Numbered from the stretch's first letter, positions 9,294-18,784 are shown. The stretch: DNA of 64,000 bases from Gallionella sp. (GCA_028689145.1 JAQTWT010000007.1:62001-126000), one strand, 5' to 3'. Program-made: numbers and translations. The notes: a model not told the origin generated them from the sequence alone.

Positions 9294-10521
9294 TTGCCGC
9301 TCTCCAGTCCAACGATGGTTCGGGAAAAAATAACTGCACCTGTGTGCCCAGCCCCGCGGCACTTTCAGTTTTGATTTTACCTCCTATCCGGTGCGCACGC
9401 TCGCGCATGATTATCATGCCGTAATGGCCTTCTACCGGTGTGAAAGTGCAGGCACCGCTACCGTTGTCTTCAATGGTGAAAATGTAGTAGCCGAAGCGTT
9501 CGTCGACAAAGACCCGCGCATGGGTGGCACCGGAATGTTTTGCGATGTTGTTTAGTGCCTCATGCACAATGTGGTAAACCTGAATCTCGTGTTCCAGCGG
9601 CAATTCGAGATCGACCAGCCGGTTGTGATATTCGAGCAGGATATTGTTGCGTTTGCGGAACTCGGCGGTGATGTCGTTCAGTGCCGCCAGCAATCCCCCC
9701 TTGTTCATTTCACAGCGAAAGTCGGTGATGAGCTCGCGCACGCTCTTTTGCCCGGTCTCCAGCGCCTCATCCAAATCGCAGGCATATTCGGTGGCCATTG
9801 ATTCGTTGCCGGAGCGGATAGCCTCAAGTAGCAGGCTGACGCGCATGCGGGTGTAGGTCAGCGTTTGCGCCAGCGAGTCGTGGATATCGTTGGCGATCAC
9901 CTGGCGCGCAGCCAGTCGTTCGATGCGCCGGGCTTCGCGATTGATATGGGTGTGGTCGATGGTGGCGCTCATCACTTCGGCAAAAGCCGCTACGGTATTC
10001 ATGGCTTGGCTTGCCGCTTCGCGCGGCACGTCGAAGAAGACGGTTAAAATACCCAGCGGGGTATCGGACGAATTGGCGACATCCAGCGGGGCGGCTATCA
10101 GGGACTGGAAACGGCAGCTGGCATAGCGGCAACTCTGCCGCGAGTTGCACGCACTGATGTCGGAGGCGTGGACAATATGGTCGAAGGCGGCGTTTTCGCT
10201 GGCTTCGCATTCCAGTTCGATAAAGCTTTCCGCTTCTTCCTGCAGTTCTGCGGAGAGTCCCGCCGAGCTGATGATTTGCAGGGTGCGCCCATCCGGGGAA
10301 AGTAGCCGCACTACGCCTGCGGTCGCATTGACCGTGCCGATAATACTTTCCAGAAAAGTTTCCAGCAGCGTCCTAAGTTCGCCAGTACGCTGAGCGGTAA
10401 ATTCATGCGACAGGCAAACATTTACGCCGCCATCATTGCCGGGGGGAATGAAGTCCGGATCGCGTACCCACGAAAAGCCGTTGTGGCTGGTATCGGGGAT
10501 GGGAATCGTTTTCTTTTTCAT
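9286..10521 (-). CDS. NarX-like sensor histidine kinase with GAF-type module and Cys cluster
   Basis: HisKA_3 box (IANDIHDSLAQTLTYTRMRVSLL), HATPase N box, GAF-like segment with CNSRQSCRYASC; RBS AGGAGC before ATG 10521. Confidence 0.9.
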   Translation of the reverse strand: MKKKTIPIPDTSHNGFSWVRDPDFIPPGNDGGVNVCLSHEFTAQRTGELRTLLETFLESIIGTVNATAGVVRLLSPDGRTLQIISSAGLSAELQEEAESFIELECEASENAAFDHIVHASDISACNSRQSCRYASCRFQSLIAAPLDVANSSDTPLGILTVFFDVPREAASQAMNTVAAFAEVMSATIDHTHINREARRIERLAARQVIANDIHDSLAQTLTYTRMRVSLLLEAIRSGNESMATEYACDLDEALETGQKSVRELITDFRCEMNKGGLLAALNDITAEFRKRNNILLEYHNRLVDLELPLEHEIQVYHIVHEALNNIAKHSGATHARVFVDERFGYYIFTIEDNGSGACTFTPVEGHYGMIIMRERAHRIGGKIKTESAAGLGTQVQLFFPEPSLDWRAANE

Positions 10522-10623
10522 TAACTTTGGTGCTCCTTTCACCCAAAACATTCCGCAGACTAAGTCGAATTCCTTAAAATATCAACAAGCTAAATCGCTG
10601 AGACGGAATAAATCAGGTTTTGT

Positions 10624-10670
10624 CACCCGTCGGGGTTATAGCGCCACTTACCCGATATGGCTATAGACAA
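10624..10670 (+). promoter_or_regulatory. candidate sulfur-regulon motif, site E (between kinase and phosphoesterase genes)
   Basis: cacccgtcgGGGTTATagcgccacttacccGATATGGctatagaca, nearly superimposable on site A. Confidence 0.5.
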
Positions 10671-10725
10671 TGCGCGCGCGAATTCTGCCTAATACAGCGC
10701 AATATTTCGGCACGTACCAAACAAG

Positions 10726-11268
10726 ATGAAGATATGCATCGTTTCCGATAGCCATGACCGTTCCGATCAGTTGGTGGCTGCAATCGTGGAGGCGCAGGCT
10801 TCCGGTGCGCAAGCCGTTATCCACTGTGGCGACCTGATTGGTGTCAACACGCTGCGTTCTTCCTTCAAACTCGGCATTCCGATCCATGCCGTGCATGGCA
10901 ACAACATTGGCGACGTTGCTGCGTTATACCGCATGATGGCAAAGACGGGTGGGCAGTTTACTTATCACGGGCAGGAAGCCTTGCTGGAACTCGGCGGGCG
11001 CAGGATTTTTGTCACCCACATGCCGCATCACGGCCAGGCTTTCGCCTGTACGGGAGATTACGATTTGGTTTGCCACGGTCATAGCCATGTTGCACAGGTC
11101 GGCAAGCAAACTACTGTCAAAGGCAGCGAATGCTGGCTGGTCAACCCGGGTTCTGTGGCAGGCATTGACGCGCCCGGCGTGGATGCCATACCGACCTGGA
11201 TACTTGGCGATCTGGAAAAGATGACTTTCGAAATACGTACTTTGCAGTATGCTGAACCGGAGGCTTGA
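10726..11268 (+). CDS. YfcE-like metallophosphoesterase
   Basis: SDSHDR...IHCGD...VHGNN...GHSHVAQ motifs. Confidence 0.88.
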   Translation: MKICIVSDSHDRSDQLVAAIVEAQASGAQAVIHCGDLIGVNTLRSSFKLGIPIHAVHGNNIGDVAALYRMMAKTGGQFTYHGQEALLELGGRRIFVTHMPHHGQAFACTGDYDLVCHGHSHVAQVGKQTTVKGSECWLVNPGSVAGIDAPGVDAIPTWILGDLEKMTFEIRTLQYAEPEA

Positions 11269-11422
11269 TGAGCGCTTCTATCGCAACAAACCGGGGGCAA
11301 CGCCGAAATCTACCCGTCCGGGATCAACAAGAAGCAAGGCACCAAATTTGCCATTCCGGTGGTGTACTATTCGCAACTTCCGTCAGAATCAGATCAAGCG
11401 TATATCAAGAAGGAGAATGACC

Positions 11423-11809
11423 ATGCAACACCTGAATCCGAAAGAAGCCTTCGACTTCCTGCAAGCCAATCCGGAGGCCGTGTTTATCGACGTGCGCAGC
11501 GAAATGGAATATATGTTCGTCGGCCATCCGCGCGGCTCCATTCATATTCCCTGGGTGGACGGCCCGGAGTGGGAAGTTAACCCGATGTTTGTCTCGCATG
11601 TACGCAAGGCATCCAGCGTCAACCGCCCTGTCGTGCTCATCTGCCGCTCGGGAAGGCGCTCTGCCGATGCGGGAGAAGCGCTGGAAAAAGCCGGATTGAA
11701 TGACGTGTACAACGTCGCGCATGGCTTCGAAGGCGACCTCGACGATAGCCACCACCGCAATTCGCACAATGGCTGGCGCTTTGACGGCCTGCCTTGGGCG
11801 CAGACCTGA
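11423..11809 (+). CDS. rhodanese-like domain protein
   Basis: FIDVRSEMEYMFVGHPRGSIHIPW and active-site loop CRSGRRS; start at ATG 11423 after AGGAGA. Confidence 0.9.
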   Translation: MQHLNPKEAFDFLQANPEAVFIDVRSEMEYMFVGHPRGSIHIPWVDGPEWEVNPMFVSHVRKASSVNRPVVLICRSGRRSADAGEALEKAGLNDVYNVAHGFEGDLDDSHHRNSHNGWRFDGLPWAQT

Positions 11810-11852
11810 TACACACCCGCCTGTTATTCCCCCTTTATTTCAGGGGGGAGGG

Positions 11853-11998
11853 CTAGTGTAGTGTTGCATTCCGCATGGAACTTATGCCATTGGTTAGCGC
11901 TGCATTGTAGGTCGGGTTTCAACCCGATATGTCGGGCTAAAGCCCGACCTACAAGGGTTTGCTCATAAGTACCATCAAGAATGATGCACTACACTAGT
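11853..11998. mobile_element. MITE-like element, family A copy 1 (TIR CTAGTGTAGTG)
   Basis: Ends ctagtgtagtgttgcatt / aatgatgcactacactag are inverted; interior palindrome gtaggtcgggtttcaacccg...cgggctaaagcccgacctac. Confidence 0.8.
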
Positions 11999-12011
11999 GA
12001 GGGAATAAAGC

Positions 12012-13178
12012 ATGCAGTCCGGCCCGCGTGAAATCGTCACCCCCTTCCGCTCCATTCCCCTTGAAGTACCGGAGGGGCTCAAGCACAACGAGTTCTTCAA
12101 CAGTACCGAGAACCTCAATGACTTGGTGAACAACAACGGCTTGCTGACGAACCCGGAAAGCCTGTTGCTGTATCGCAAGGCATTGGGTCACAGCACCGAG
12201 TTCGATTGCTCCATCATCTACAACACCTCCAAGAGCATCCTCAATCCGCTGGGTCGCCCCGTGCGGCGCACTCAAGTTGCAGACAATGTGAAGCAGGTGT
12301 GGAATCGCATGAATCAGATCATCATTGACTACATGCTGGAGCAATACCCCAATCCGGATGAGGCGCTGATCTTGGCGGGCGAAGCGAGTCTGGATGCGAC
12401 CTGGCCGCTCACCTCCCCCGGTGTGCCGAGCATCCGCATGCTGCACAACCATTTCGTCGTATTCCCCAAAGAAACGCTGCGCAACGCCAAACTGGCCGAT
12501 GCCGCCAATCCCAACCTCACCGATGGCGGACAACACAGCTTGTTCCAAGCCTACATGCGCGACGTGTATCGCGATTTTTTCGACAAGGCACTGCACCTGA
12601 AGATACTCAAACCCGCCAGCGAAGCCGATGCATGCATCGCACTCACCGGCTATCCGCAGGGCTTGCCTAGTTGGGAAGTACAAGGTGGAGCGGCCGCACT
12701 TAAAGACGTGCATTTCTGGAAAGAGTACGACGAAGTGCTGAAGGGTTTCATCGACTTCTACCGCACCTTCTTCTCGCAGGTCTCCACCCACAACGCGCCC
12801 ATGCTGCCGGATGTGTATTTCCCGGAGCAAGTGGAGAGCGTGCTGCTGTTCAATAACGACTTCATGAAGACCGCCAAGAAAGTGCGCGACCATTGCATCG
12901 TCGATGCGAAATATGCCAACGCCATCCGCTGGCAACCCGCTTTCAAACAACTCATTTACCGCAACGATGCGGGCAAACTCATCGTCACCATCAGCCAGAA
13001 CTCCATCGGCAACGCCATCACCGAACTGCTCGGTGTCGTGGTGAATCGCATTGCCGATGCCGAAACGTATGCCAAACACGAACCCGCATTGATAGCCCGT
13101 TTACTGGAGGTGCGCCGCCGCCTGATCGAGGCCGACCTGGGCGAGGGGATAGCGACGGCTTATTGGGACAAGGGGTGA
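12012..13178 (+). CDS. conserved hypothetical protein
   Basis: 388-aa ORF, clean codon usage, no family recognised. Confidence 0.7.
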   Translation: MQSGPREIVTPFRSIPLEVPEGLKHNEFFNSTENLNDLVNNNGLLTNPESLLLYRKALGHSTEFDCSIIYNTSKSILNPLGRPVRRTQVADNVKQVWNRMNQIIIDYMLEQYPNPDEALILAGEASLDATWPLTSPGVPSIRMLHNHFVVFPKETLRNAKLADAANPNLTDGGQHSLFQAYMRDVYRDFFDKALHLKILKPASEADACIALTGYPQGLPSWEVQGGAAALKDVHFWKEYDEVLKGFIDFYRTFFSQVSTHNAPMLPDVYFPEQVESVLLFNNDFMKTAKKVRDHCIVDAKYANAIRWQPAFKQLIYRNDAGKLIVTISQNSIGNAITELLGVVVNRIADAETYAKHEPALIARLLEVRRRLIEADLGEGIATAYWDKG

Positions 13179-13274
13179 GCTCTGATTAAGTGAGGTAAAC
13201 CCCCGGCTCTGCCGGGGGACTCAATAAGGTTTGACCTATGCAGCGGTCATGCGGAATGAGAAGGAGATGCGGAA

Positions 13275-13371
13275 TTCCCCCCTTTGTAAAAGGGGGGCGA
13301 GGGGGGATTTGAGAGAGGATGATGTGCCACGATTTTTAAATCCCCCTTACTCCCCCTTTTTCAAAGGGGGA
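13275..13371. repeat. palindromic repeat (CCCCCCTTTGTAAAAGGGGGG...CCCCCTTTTTCAAAGGGGG)
   Basis: Same family as 28859-28958. Confidence 0.8.
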
Positions 13372-13551
13372 AACTGTTGGCGATGCCGCCTTGGGCGGCT
13401 CACGGTTTTATCGGCCCCTTTAGTCCTCATTCGGGCGGGAAAGCAAGTAGAACTCAAGCTGGCGGCATAAAGCCGTGGCCTGAGTATTTGATTTGATATA
13501 ATTCACCGCAACGATGTTCGCCATACGGCAAGTTGCGATAGGGAGAAAACG

Positions 13552-13710
13552 ATGCAAGTCAGCGCCAGCCTGAACCAGAAGATCGCCCAAGCTGTCCGTA
13601 CCTCAATGCGGATCGAAGGCTGCAAGCCGGTACAATCCGATACCGTCAAAAAGCAGGCTCAAGCCCTGATGGAACAGCACCGTGTCCAAGTATCAGTTCG
13701 CAGAAAGTGA
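13552..13710 (+). CDS. VbhA-like Fic antitoxin (52 aa)
   Basis: MQVSASLNQKIAQAVRTSMRIEGCKPVQSDTVKKQAQALMEQHRVQVSVRRK; SMRIEG fits the class I Fic inhibitory motif [ST]xxxE[GN]; overlaps the fic start. Confidence 0.75.
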   Translation: MQVSASLNQKIAQAVRTSMRIEGCKPVQSDTVKKQAQALMEQHRVQVSVRRK

Positions 13711-14311
13711 CATCTACCTGCCCGGCACCGGCATTCCCAGAAACCATCCGGGAATAGAAACGCCGGACTTGTTGCACGAAGTTGAGGCAACGCTGCTGCA
13801 ACAAGCCTACACCCGCTTCATCACCGAACTCGATCCCTCCGTCCGCTTCGACGAGAATTATTTCAACGCGCTGCATCGCGACACCTTCGACTCCCTGTAC
13901 GAATGGGCGGGCCTGTACCGCACGGTGGACATGAGCAAAGGCGGTTCACTATTTTGTCGCGCGGTCTACCTCGAACAGGAAGCCCGCCGCATCTTCGGCG
14001 AACTGGAACAAGAGCAATACCTGAAACAGACCGCAGCCGGAACAGTAGAGAAATTTGCCGAACGCCTCGCCCATTACCAGTCCGAACTGATCGCACTGCA
14101 CCCATTTTACGAACTCAACGGCCGCATCACCCGTTTGTTCTTCGACCTCATTGCCGTATACAACGGCTACGAACCCATCGACTACAGCCAAGCGCTGGCA
14201 GAAGGCCCCTCCGGCCAAAACGCCTACATCGAAGCCTCCATCCTGTGCGTGCAGCGCGCCGACAGCAGCAAGTTGCAGCAGATCATTCAGCAAGGGTTGC
14301 GGCGCGCATGA
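13682..14311 (+). CDS. Fic family protein (toxin/AMPylase-like)
   Basis: HPFYELNGRITR Fic motif (GTG start). Confidence 0.9.
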   Translation: MSKYQFAESDIYLPGTGIPRNHPGIETPDLLHEVEATLLQQAYTRFITELDPSVRFDENYFNALHRDTFDSLYEWAGLYRTVDMSKGGSLFCRAVYLEQEARRIFGELEQEQYLKQTAAGTVEKFAERLAHYQSELIALHPFYELNGRITRLFFDLIAVYNGYEPIDYSQALAEGPSGQNAYIEASILCVQRADSSKLQQIIQQGLRRA

Positions 14312-14418
14312 CCCAACCCATCAACCCCCTCTCCGCCAGCGAACCCTGGAACCTCGTCGCCGACGGCTACTCCGAGACCACCATGCAAGTGGAGAAACGA
14401 AATGAACGCACCTACTAA
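14308..14418 (+). pseudogene. possible N-terminal remnant of a SAM-dependent methyltransferase
   Basis: 36-aa ORF MTQPINPLSASEPWNLVADGYSETTMQVEKRNERTY resembles a methyltransferase N-terminus, then truncated. Confidence 0.35.
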
Positions 14419-14731
14419 CATCCAGATACTGAAAGACACGAAAGGCAAACCCGCCTTCGTCGTGATTCCCTACCCGGAATACATGAGCCTGACCAAACAT
14501 AACGCGCCAACCATCCCCAACGCCGTGGTCAACAAAGTCATCAATAAAGACATGACACCCATCCGCGCTTGGCGCGAACACCTCGGCCTCACGCAGACAG
14601 AAGTCGCGCGCCGTCTCGGCATTTCGCAGAGCGCCTACGCCCAGCAGGAGGCCAAAGAACCTGTGAGAAAGGCCACGCGCGAGAAAATTGCCGAAGCGCT
14701 TGGCATTGCGCCTGAGCAATTGGTGGTTTGA
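14402..14731 (+). CDS. XRE-family HTH antitoxin-like protein
   Basis: HTH LTQTEVARRLGISQSAYAQQE preceded by a Phd/prevent-host-death-like segment. Confidence 0.85.
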   Translation: MNAPTNIQILKDTKGKPAFVVIPYPEYMSLTKHNAPTIPNAVVNKVINKDMTPIRAWREHLGLTQTEVARRLGISQSAYAQQEAKEPVRKATREKIAEALGIAPEQLVV

Positions 14732-14782
14732 GAAATCAATTGCGATGCTGACCCCATATCACTACTACTTAGGAGTTATCAA

Positions 14783-16897
14783 GTGAATCTTAAAAAGTTT
14801 GCACGTATTGCAGAATCACTTCGACAATATCGCCGTGCAGAGCTAAAGGACTTTGAAGATGATTTGGGCGGCAAGCCAGTTTCCACTCTCTATGTGGATC
14901 CACTTCCCAATGATGCGGTTTTAAATTCAGTCCTTTCTAGCAATACAACTTTCTTACTGGGTCGCAAGGGCACTGGGAAAAGTACTGTTTTTGCGAAAGC
15001 TCAAAGTGTTTTCCGAGAAAGGAAGGACCTGCTATCTACTTACTTGGATGTAAAGAGTCTCTGCGACATGCTGAACGCAGACGAAATTCCAGTTCATACC
15101 ACTGAAAATATTGAAGTTGATCCAGGCATTTACCGAGCTCATATGATCCGCAAAGCTTTTTTAGGGCAGGTGATTGCCGAGCTTCTTAAAGAGATAAATA
15201 GTCGCTGCAATACTATGTCGCTTTGGGATACATGGAAGGGCAAGAAGAAATCATTTATAGATTTGGGGAAAAGCCTGAATTCACTCCAGTCAAAAGTCAG
15301 AGATGTAACCCTTCATGAGCAAGAACTGCCCATTCTCCAGAAAATCACTCGCCGCTGGAAATCCCAGCACAAAACAGAATCCGGATCTGGATCAAGCATT
15401 GGATCAAATTTCAGCGCATCACCTGCCAGTGTTAGCGCAGGAGCCAATGCCTCACTAAATGATTTTGAGAGATCGCTCGATGATAGCGAAATCTATAACG
15501 AATATTCCGATGTGGTTCTTCGCACTTTTCCGTTTAATGAAATTATTTCTGAGATACAAGATATCTTGGCCGAGAGTAATCTTAAGAGACTTGTCGTATT
15601 CTTCGACGATTTCTCCGAGTTAAACTTTATTGATCAACGATTGTTTGTAGATGTAGTTCTTTCACCATTGAACAACTCCAGCAATGAGGCAGTTAAGCTT
15701 AAAGTTGCTGGGTACCCAGGTAGGGTTTACTACGGAAAAATTGACCCAACTAAGGTCGACACAATTTGCCTTGATTTTGCATCCATTTATGAGGCTGCCG
15801 ATGTTCAATCAATGGAACGTGCTGCCATTGATTACGCACAGAGACTACTTAGAAGAAGATTTGAAGCGTTTGGAGAAAACATCGAAGAGTATTTCGATCT
15901 ATCGACTCCGTTGGATCAGCACTTTAGATTATTATTTGAAACCACCTTTAACGTCCCCCGTCTTATGGGGACGCTTCTTCATATTTGCTATCTCGACAAA
16001 GTTTCAAAAAATCAAACAATCACTCTTCCAAGCATACGACTTGCCGCTCAGAAACACTATGAATCCACAATTTCTCAGTACTTCGACAGGCTAAACAGAT
16101 TTGCTCTCGAGCCATTTGAAAACAAACTGGATCGTCATAATCAGCATGAACTTCTGAAGCACATTATCAATGAAGCGCGCGAAATACGGCGGAAGATCAA
16201 TGAGAAATCAATAGGTGGGAGTTATTTTGACAAGCTCAGAAATCCACCAGTGAGTCACTTCGTCGTAAGCCCAAGCCTTACTGGTGTCTTCAGATCACTA
16301 GAGTCGAATTTTTTACTTTCAAAATATAAGGACACACGTGATAAAAACGGTAAGCCAGTAACGGTGTATGCCCTCTATTATGGCCTGACGGAATCCGAAC
16401 GACTAGCTTGGGGCTATCCTTCCGGTAGCGAGTATCGAAATTATTTTGTTCAGCGCTGCTTCGACTATACCGCGGCTGTACATGAGTTTCTTTCCAAGAA
16501 TCAGACTATCAGATGTGGCAGTTGTGGCAGCTGCTTTCCATTGGATCAAGAAAGCAGTTTTACATTATTCAAGTGGAGATGCCCTGAGTGTCAGGACGGC
16601 GTATGCTCAACCGTTAATCTTGCAGAAGATTACGTGATTGAGATGACGAAATTGCGTGATGAAATCATGTTAGACCCAGTTGAGCTGGAAATCTTAGGCA
16701 CTTTGAATACAGAACAGACCTTAATGCGCGCAGGTGAAATATCAGCACTCATTGACGAAACATATCAACTTGTTGGTAGGCGAACTTCAAAACTGAAAGA
16801 AATGGGTCTTGTTGAAAAAGAATGCGATGCAACTGATGGGAAAATGAAAAGCAAAATTACCGAGCGCGCGGAATCGACTTACTTCCGTCCACTTTGA
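14783..16897 (+). CDS. large P-loop NTPase (ORC/STAND-like) with zinc ribbon and C-terminal wHTH
   Basis: GRKGTGKST Walker A, LKRLVVFFDDFSEL Walker B, CGSCGSCF...CPEC zinc ribbon; AT-rich relative to neighbours. Confidence 0.75.
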   Translation: MNLKKFARIAESLRQYRRAELKDFEDDLGGKPVSTLYVDPLPNDAVLNSVLSSNTTFLLGRKGTGKSTVFAKAQSVFRERKDLLSTYLDVKSLCDMLNADEIPVHTTENIEVDPGIYRAHMIRKAFLGQVIAELLKEINSRCNTMSLWDTWKGKKKSFIDLGKSLNSLQSKVRDVTLHEQELPILQKITRRWKSQHKTESGSGSSIGSNFSASPASVSAGANASLNDFERSLDDSEIYNEYSDVVLRTFPFNEIISEIQDILAESNLKRLVVFFDDFSELNFIDQRLFVDVVLSPLNNSSNEAVKLKVAGYPGRVYYGKIDPTKVDTICLDFASIYEAADVQSMERAAIDYAQRLLRRRFEAFGENIEEYFDLSTPLDQHFRLLFETTFNVPRLMGTLLHICYLDKVSKNQTITLPSIRLAAQKHYESTISQYFDRLNRFALEPFENKLDRHNQHELLKHIINEAREIRRKINEKSIGGSYFDKLRNPPVSHFVVSPSLTGVFRSLESNFLLSKYKDTRDKNGKPVTVYALYYGLTESERLAWGYPSGSEYRNYFVQRCFDYTAAVHEFLSKNQTIRCGSCGSCFPLDQESSFTLFKWRCPECQDGVCSTVNLAEDYVIEMTKLRDEIMLDPVELEILGTLNTEQTLMRAGEISALIDETYQLVGRRTSKLKEMGLVEKECDATDGKMKSKITERAESTYFRPL

Positions 16898-17302
16898 ATT
16901 GAGCGATATAAGTAACCCAAAAGTACCGGAGTCGAAATAACTTTTAAAGTTTCCAGAATATTTAAGGGGTCAAAGGGGTCAGCGTCACAATAGTTTTGAC
17001 GGCAACCCTCTTCCCCTCCACCCCGTTTTCCCTTGTCATGCAATTTGAAGTTTATACCTTCAAATTGTAAACATGCTAACCCGATCCGCATTTTCTACCG
17101 TTGAACTAAAATGGTCAGCATCGCAATAGTTTTGAGCAACGACCGCTTCGGGGGTGAGAACAAACTGAGTTCGTGTATCACTCAGCCGTCCGCAAGCCGA
17201 TGAACAGCCATTACATAGCTAACAAAGCGTGCGAACCACAAAATAAATCAGCCGCATGACCGGTTAGGCTCGTGCGGCTGAATACTTTTTGCTGCTTACT
17301 GT

Positions 17303-17488
17303 AACGTGAAACTCGCGCAGCGATTCGTTCGCTCCCTCGCCCGCTTGCGGGATAACCAGCGACTTGGCTGCGGTTTTTTGCAGCCTAGTCGAATGGCTAG
17401 TTGTTTCACTCAGAGGGTTGGGGAGAGGGAAACGGGCATGGCAAGTTTCATTATCAGGGGTGGCAACTTGCCATGCCCGTTAGGGCTT
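17303..17488. repeat. R1 repeat (gtgaaactcgcgcagcgattcgtt...aacgggcatggcaag...cttgccatgcccgttag) carrying a 60-bp nested insert
   Basis: Closely similar to 19605-19728 and 48241-48362. Confidence 0.85.
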
Positions 17489-17650
17489 CTTGGGTATGGT
17501 GTAAGGCACTTCTTTCTGGAACGGTTCCCAAGTGGTTTCATAGCCGACAAAAAACTGCCCCGGCACGATTTCTTTCTGACGGGTGGTTACGCGGAATGCG
17601 TGTCCGTCTGGAATCTTGGGGCGGCAAAAGGGTTTCTTTTCTTCACTCAT
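17480..17650 (-). CDS. small hypothetical protein
   Basis: MSEEKKPFCRPKIPDGHAFRVTTRQKEIVPGQFFVGYETTWEPFQKEVPYTIPKKP; 3' end abuts the R1 repeat. Confidence 0.5.
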   Translation of the reverse strand: MSEEKKPFCRPKIPDGHAFRVTTRQKEIVPGQFFVGYETTWEPFQKEVPYTIPKKP

Positions 17651-17739
17651 GATGCTATCTCCTTTGGTTGTAGAAAACAGATGCTCGAAAGCGGGAGGTT
17701 CATCGTAGCTGGCCCCTCCCATGTGGCCGTGGAACTGTA

Positions 17740-18156
17740 TTATTTGCGCGTGTAATGTGCCTTCTTTGGAATCACATGCCGCACGCCCCCCTGCGGGTTT
17801 TCAACGTCCCCTTTGTAGCGGGGGATGATGTGAATATGGACGTGCAAGATGCTTTGCCCGGCCGCCGGTCCGACATTGATGCCGATGTTGTAACCATCCG
17901 GTCTAAACTCGTCGTCGATGAGTTTTTTTTCCTCTTTGATGAGGCCCATGCAGGCAGCCACTTCTTCCAGCGTCAGGTCGAAAAAGCTGGCAACATGCCG
18001 ACGCGGGATGACCAGAGTGTGCCCCGGACTCGTCGGGTAGGTGTCACGGGCACTGTAAGCCAGTTCATGCTGTATCGATACCCCGCGCGGATCCGTGCAA
18101 AACAGGCACGGGTCATTGGGGTCTCTTTTCTTTTCTTGTGTGGCTTCAGACGACAA
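17740..18156 (-). CDS. HIT family protein
   Basis: CLFC...SILHVHIHIIPRY histidine triad. Confidence 0.93.
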   Translation of the reverse strand: MSSEATQEKKRDPNDPCLFCTDPRGVSIQHELAYSARDTYPTSPGHTLVIPRRHVASFFDLTLEEVAACMGLIKEEKKLIDDEFRPDGYNIGINVGPAAGQSILHVHIHIIPRYKGDVENPQGGVRHVIPKKAHYTRK

Positions 18157-18223
18157 CAGAATACCTCCGGTTCAATCTATACTTTATACTTAGACACATA
18201 ATCTTGTTAACGAGGAAACTATC

Positions 18224-18640
18224 TTGGCATCGAATAAAGGACGGGCTTACTTTGCATTGCTTGGTTATCATTTTAACCCCGACGACATTACGCGCCTGCT
18301 TGGGATAGAACCCACCTCCGTCAATGCCGCCGGCGCATACAGCGGCCTGGAAAAACCTGTATTAAGTTCCTGGGAGTTATCCACGGAGACTCTTTCCGGA
18401 GAGGTGGACGTATTTGCTTTGACCGACATCATCGTTAAGCAACTTGAACCCGTTAAAGAAAAAATCGTTGAAGTCTGTAAAAGTCACAATGTATCTCCAA
18501 GGTTGGGCGTGGTGCTGACTTTGTCCATTGATAAAAATGAATCCAGTCCGGAAGTCGGCTTCGGTGCCAGAACGATTCGTTTCCTGGCGGATACCGGTTC
18601 ATTCATCGAGGTGGAAAATAAACTTTCCGAGCGGGTTTGA
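18224..18640 (+). CDS. DUF4279-like protein
   Basis: ALLGYHFNPDDITRLLGIEPTSVNAAG...LGVVLTLSI; TTG start. Confidence 0.6.
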   Translation: MASNKGRAYFALLGYHFNPDDITRLLGIEPTSVNAAGAYSGLEKPVLSSWELSTETLSGEVDVFALTDIIVKQLEPVKEKIVEVCKSHNVSPRLGVVLTLSIDKNESSPEVGFGARTIRFLADTGSFIEVENKLSERV

Positions 18641-18661
18641 TTCATTCTCATCTCAATAACT

Positions 18662-18784
18662 TAGTGTAGTGTATCGCCCTTGACAGCACTTATGCGCGAA
18701 CCCTTGTAGGTCGGGTTTCAACCCGACCTACAAAGTCGTTCTGCACGTTGGCATAAATTCCAGATAGCGTGCGCACCACACTAG
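18662..18784. mobile_element. MITE-like element, family A copy 2
   Basis: tagtgtagtg...caccacacta TIRs and interior ttgtaggtcgggtttcaacccgacctacaa; right TIR supplies the stop codon of the adjacent TPR gene. Confidence 0.75.

Noticed and set aside
11994-13079. 361-aa minus-strand ORF opposite the 12012-13178 gene
   Set aside because: Sense ORF has better start context and more protein-like composition.
13196-13470. Hairpin cccccggctctgccggggg and possible IS remnant around 13231-13470
   Set aside because: Some resemblance to insertion-sequence end sequence, but no transposase domain is readable and the region is dominated by the palindromic repeat; not enough support.
17041-17071. Hairpin caatttgaag-tttata-ccttcaaattg
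   Set aside because: Probably a local terminator or repeat fragment after the ATPase gene; no independent evidence for an ncRNA.
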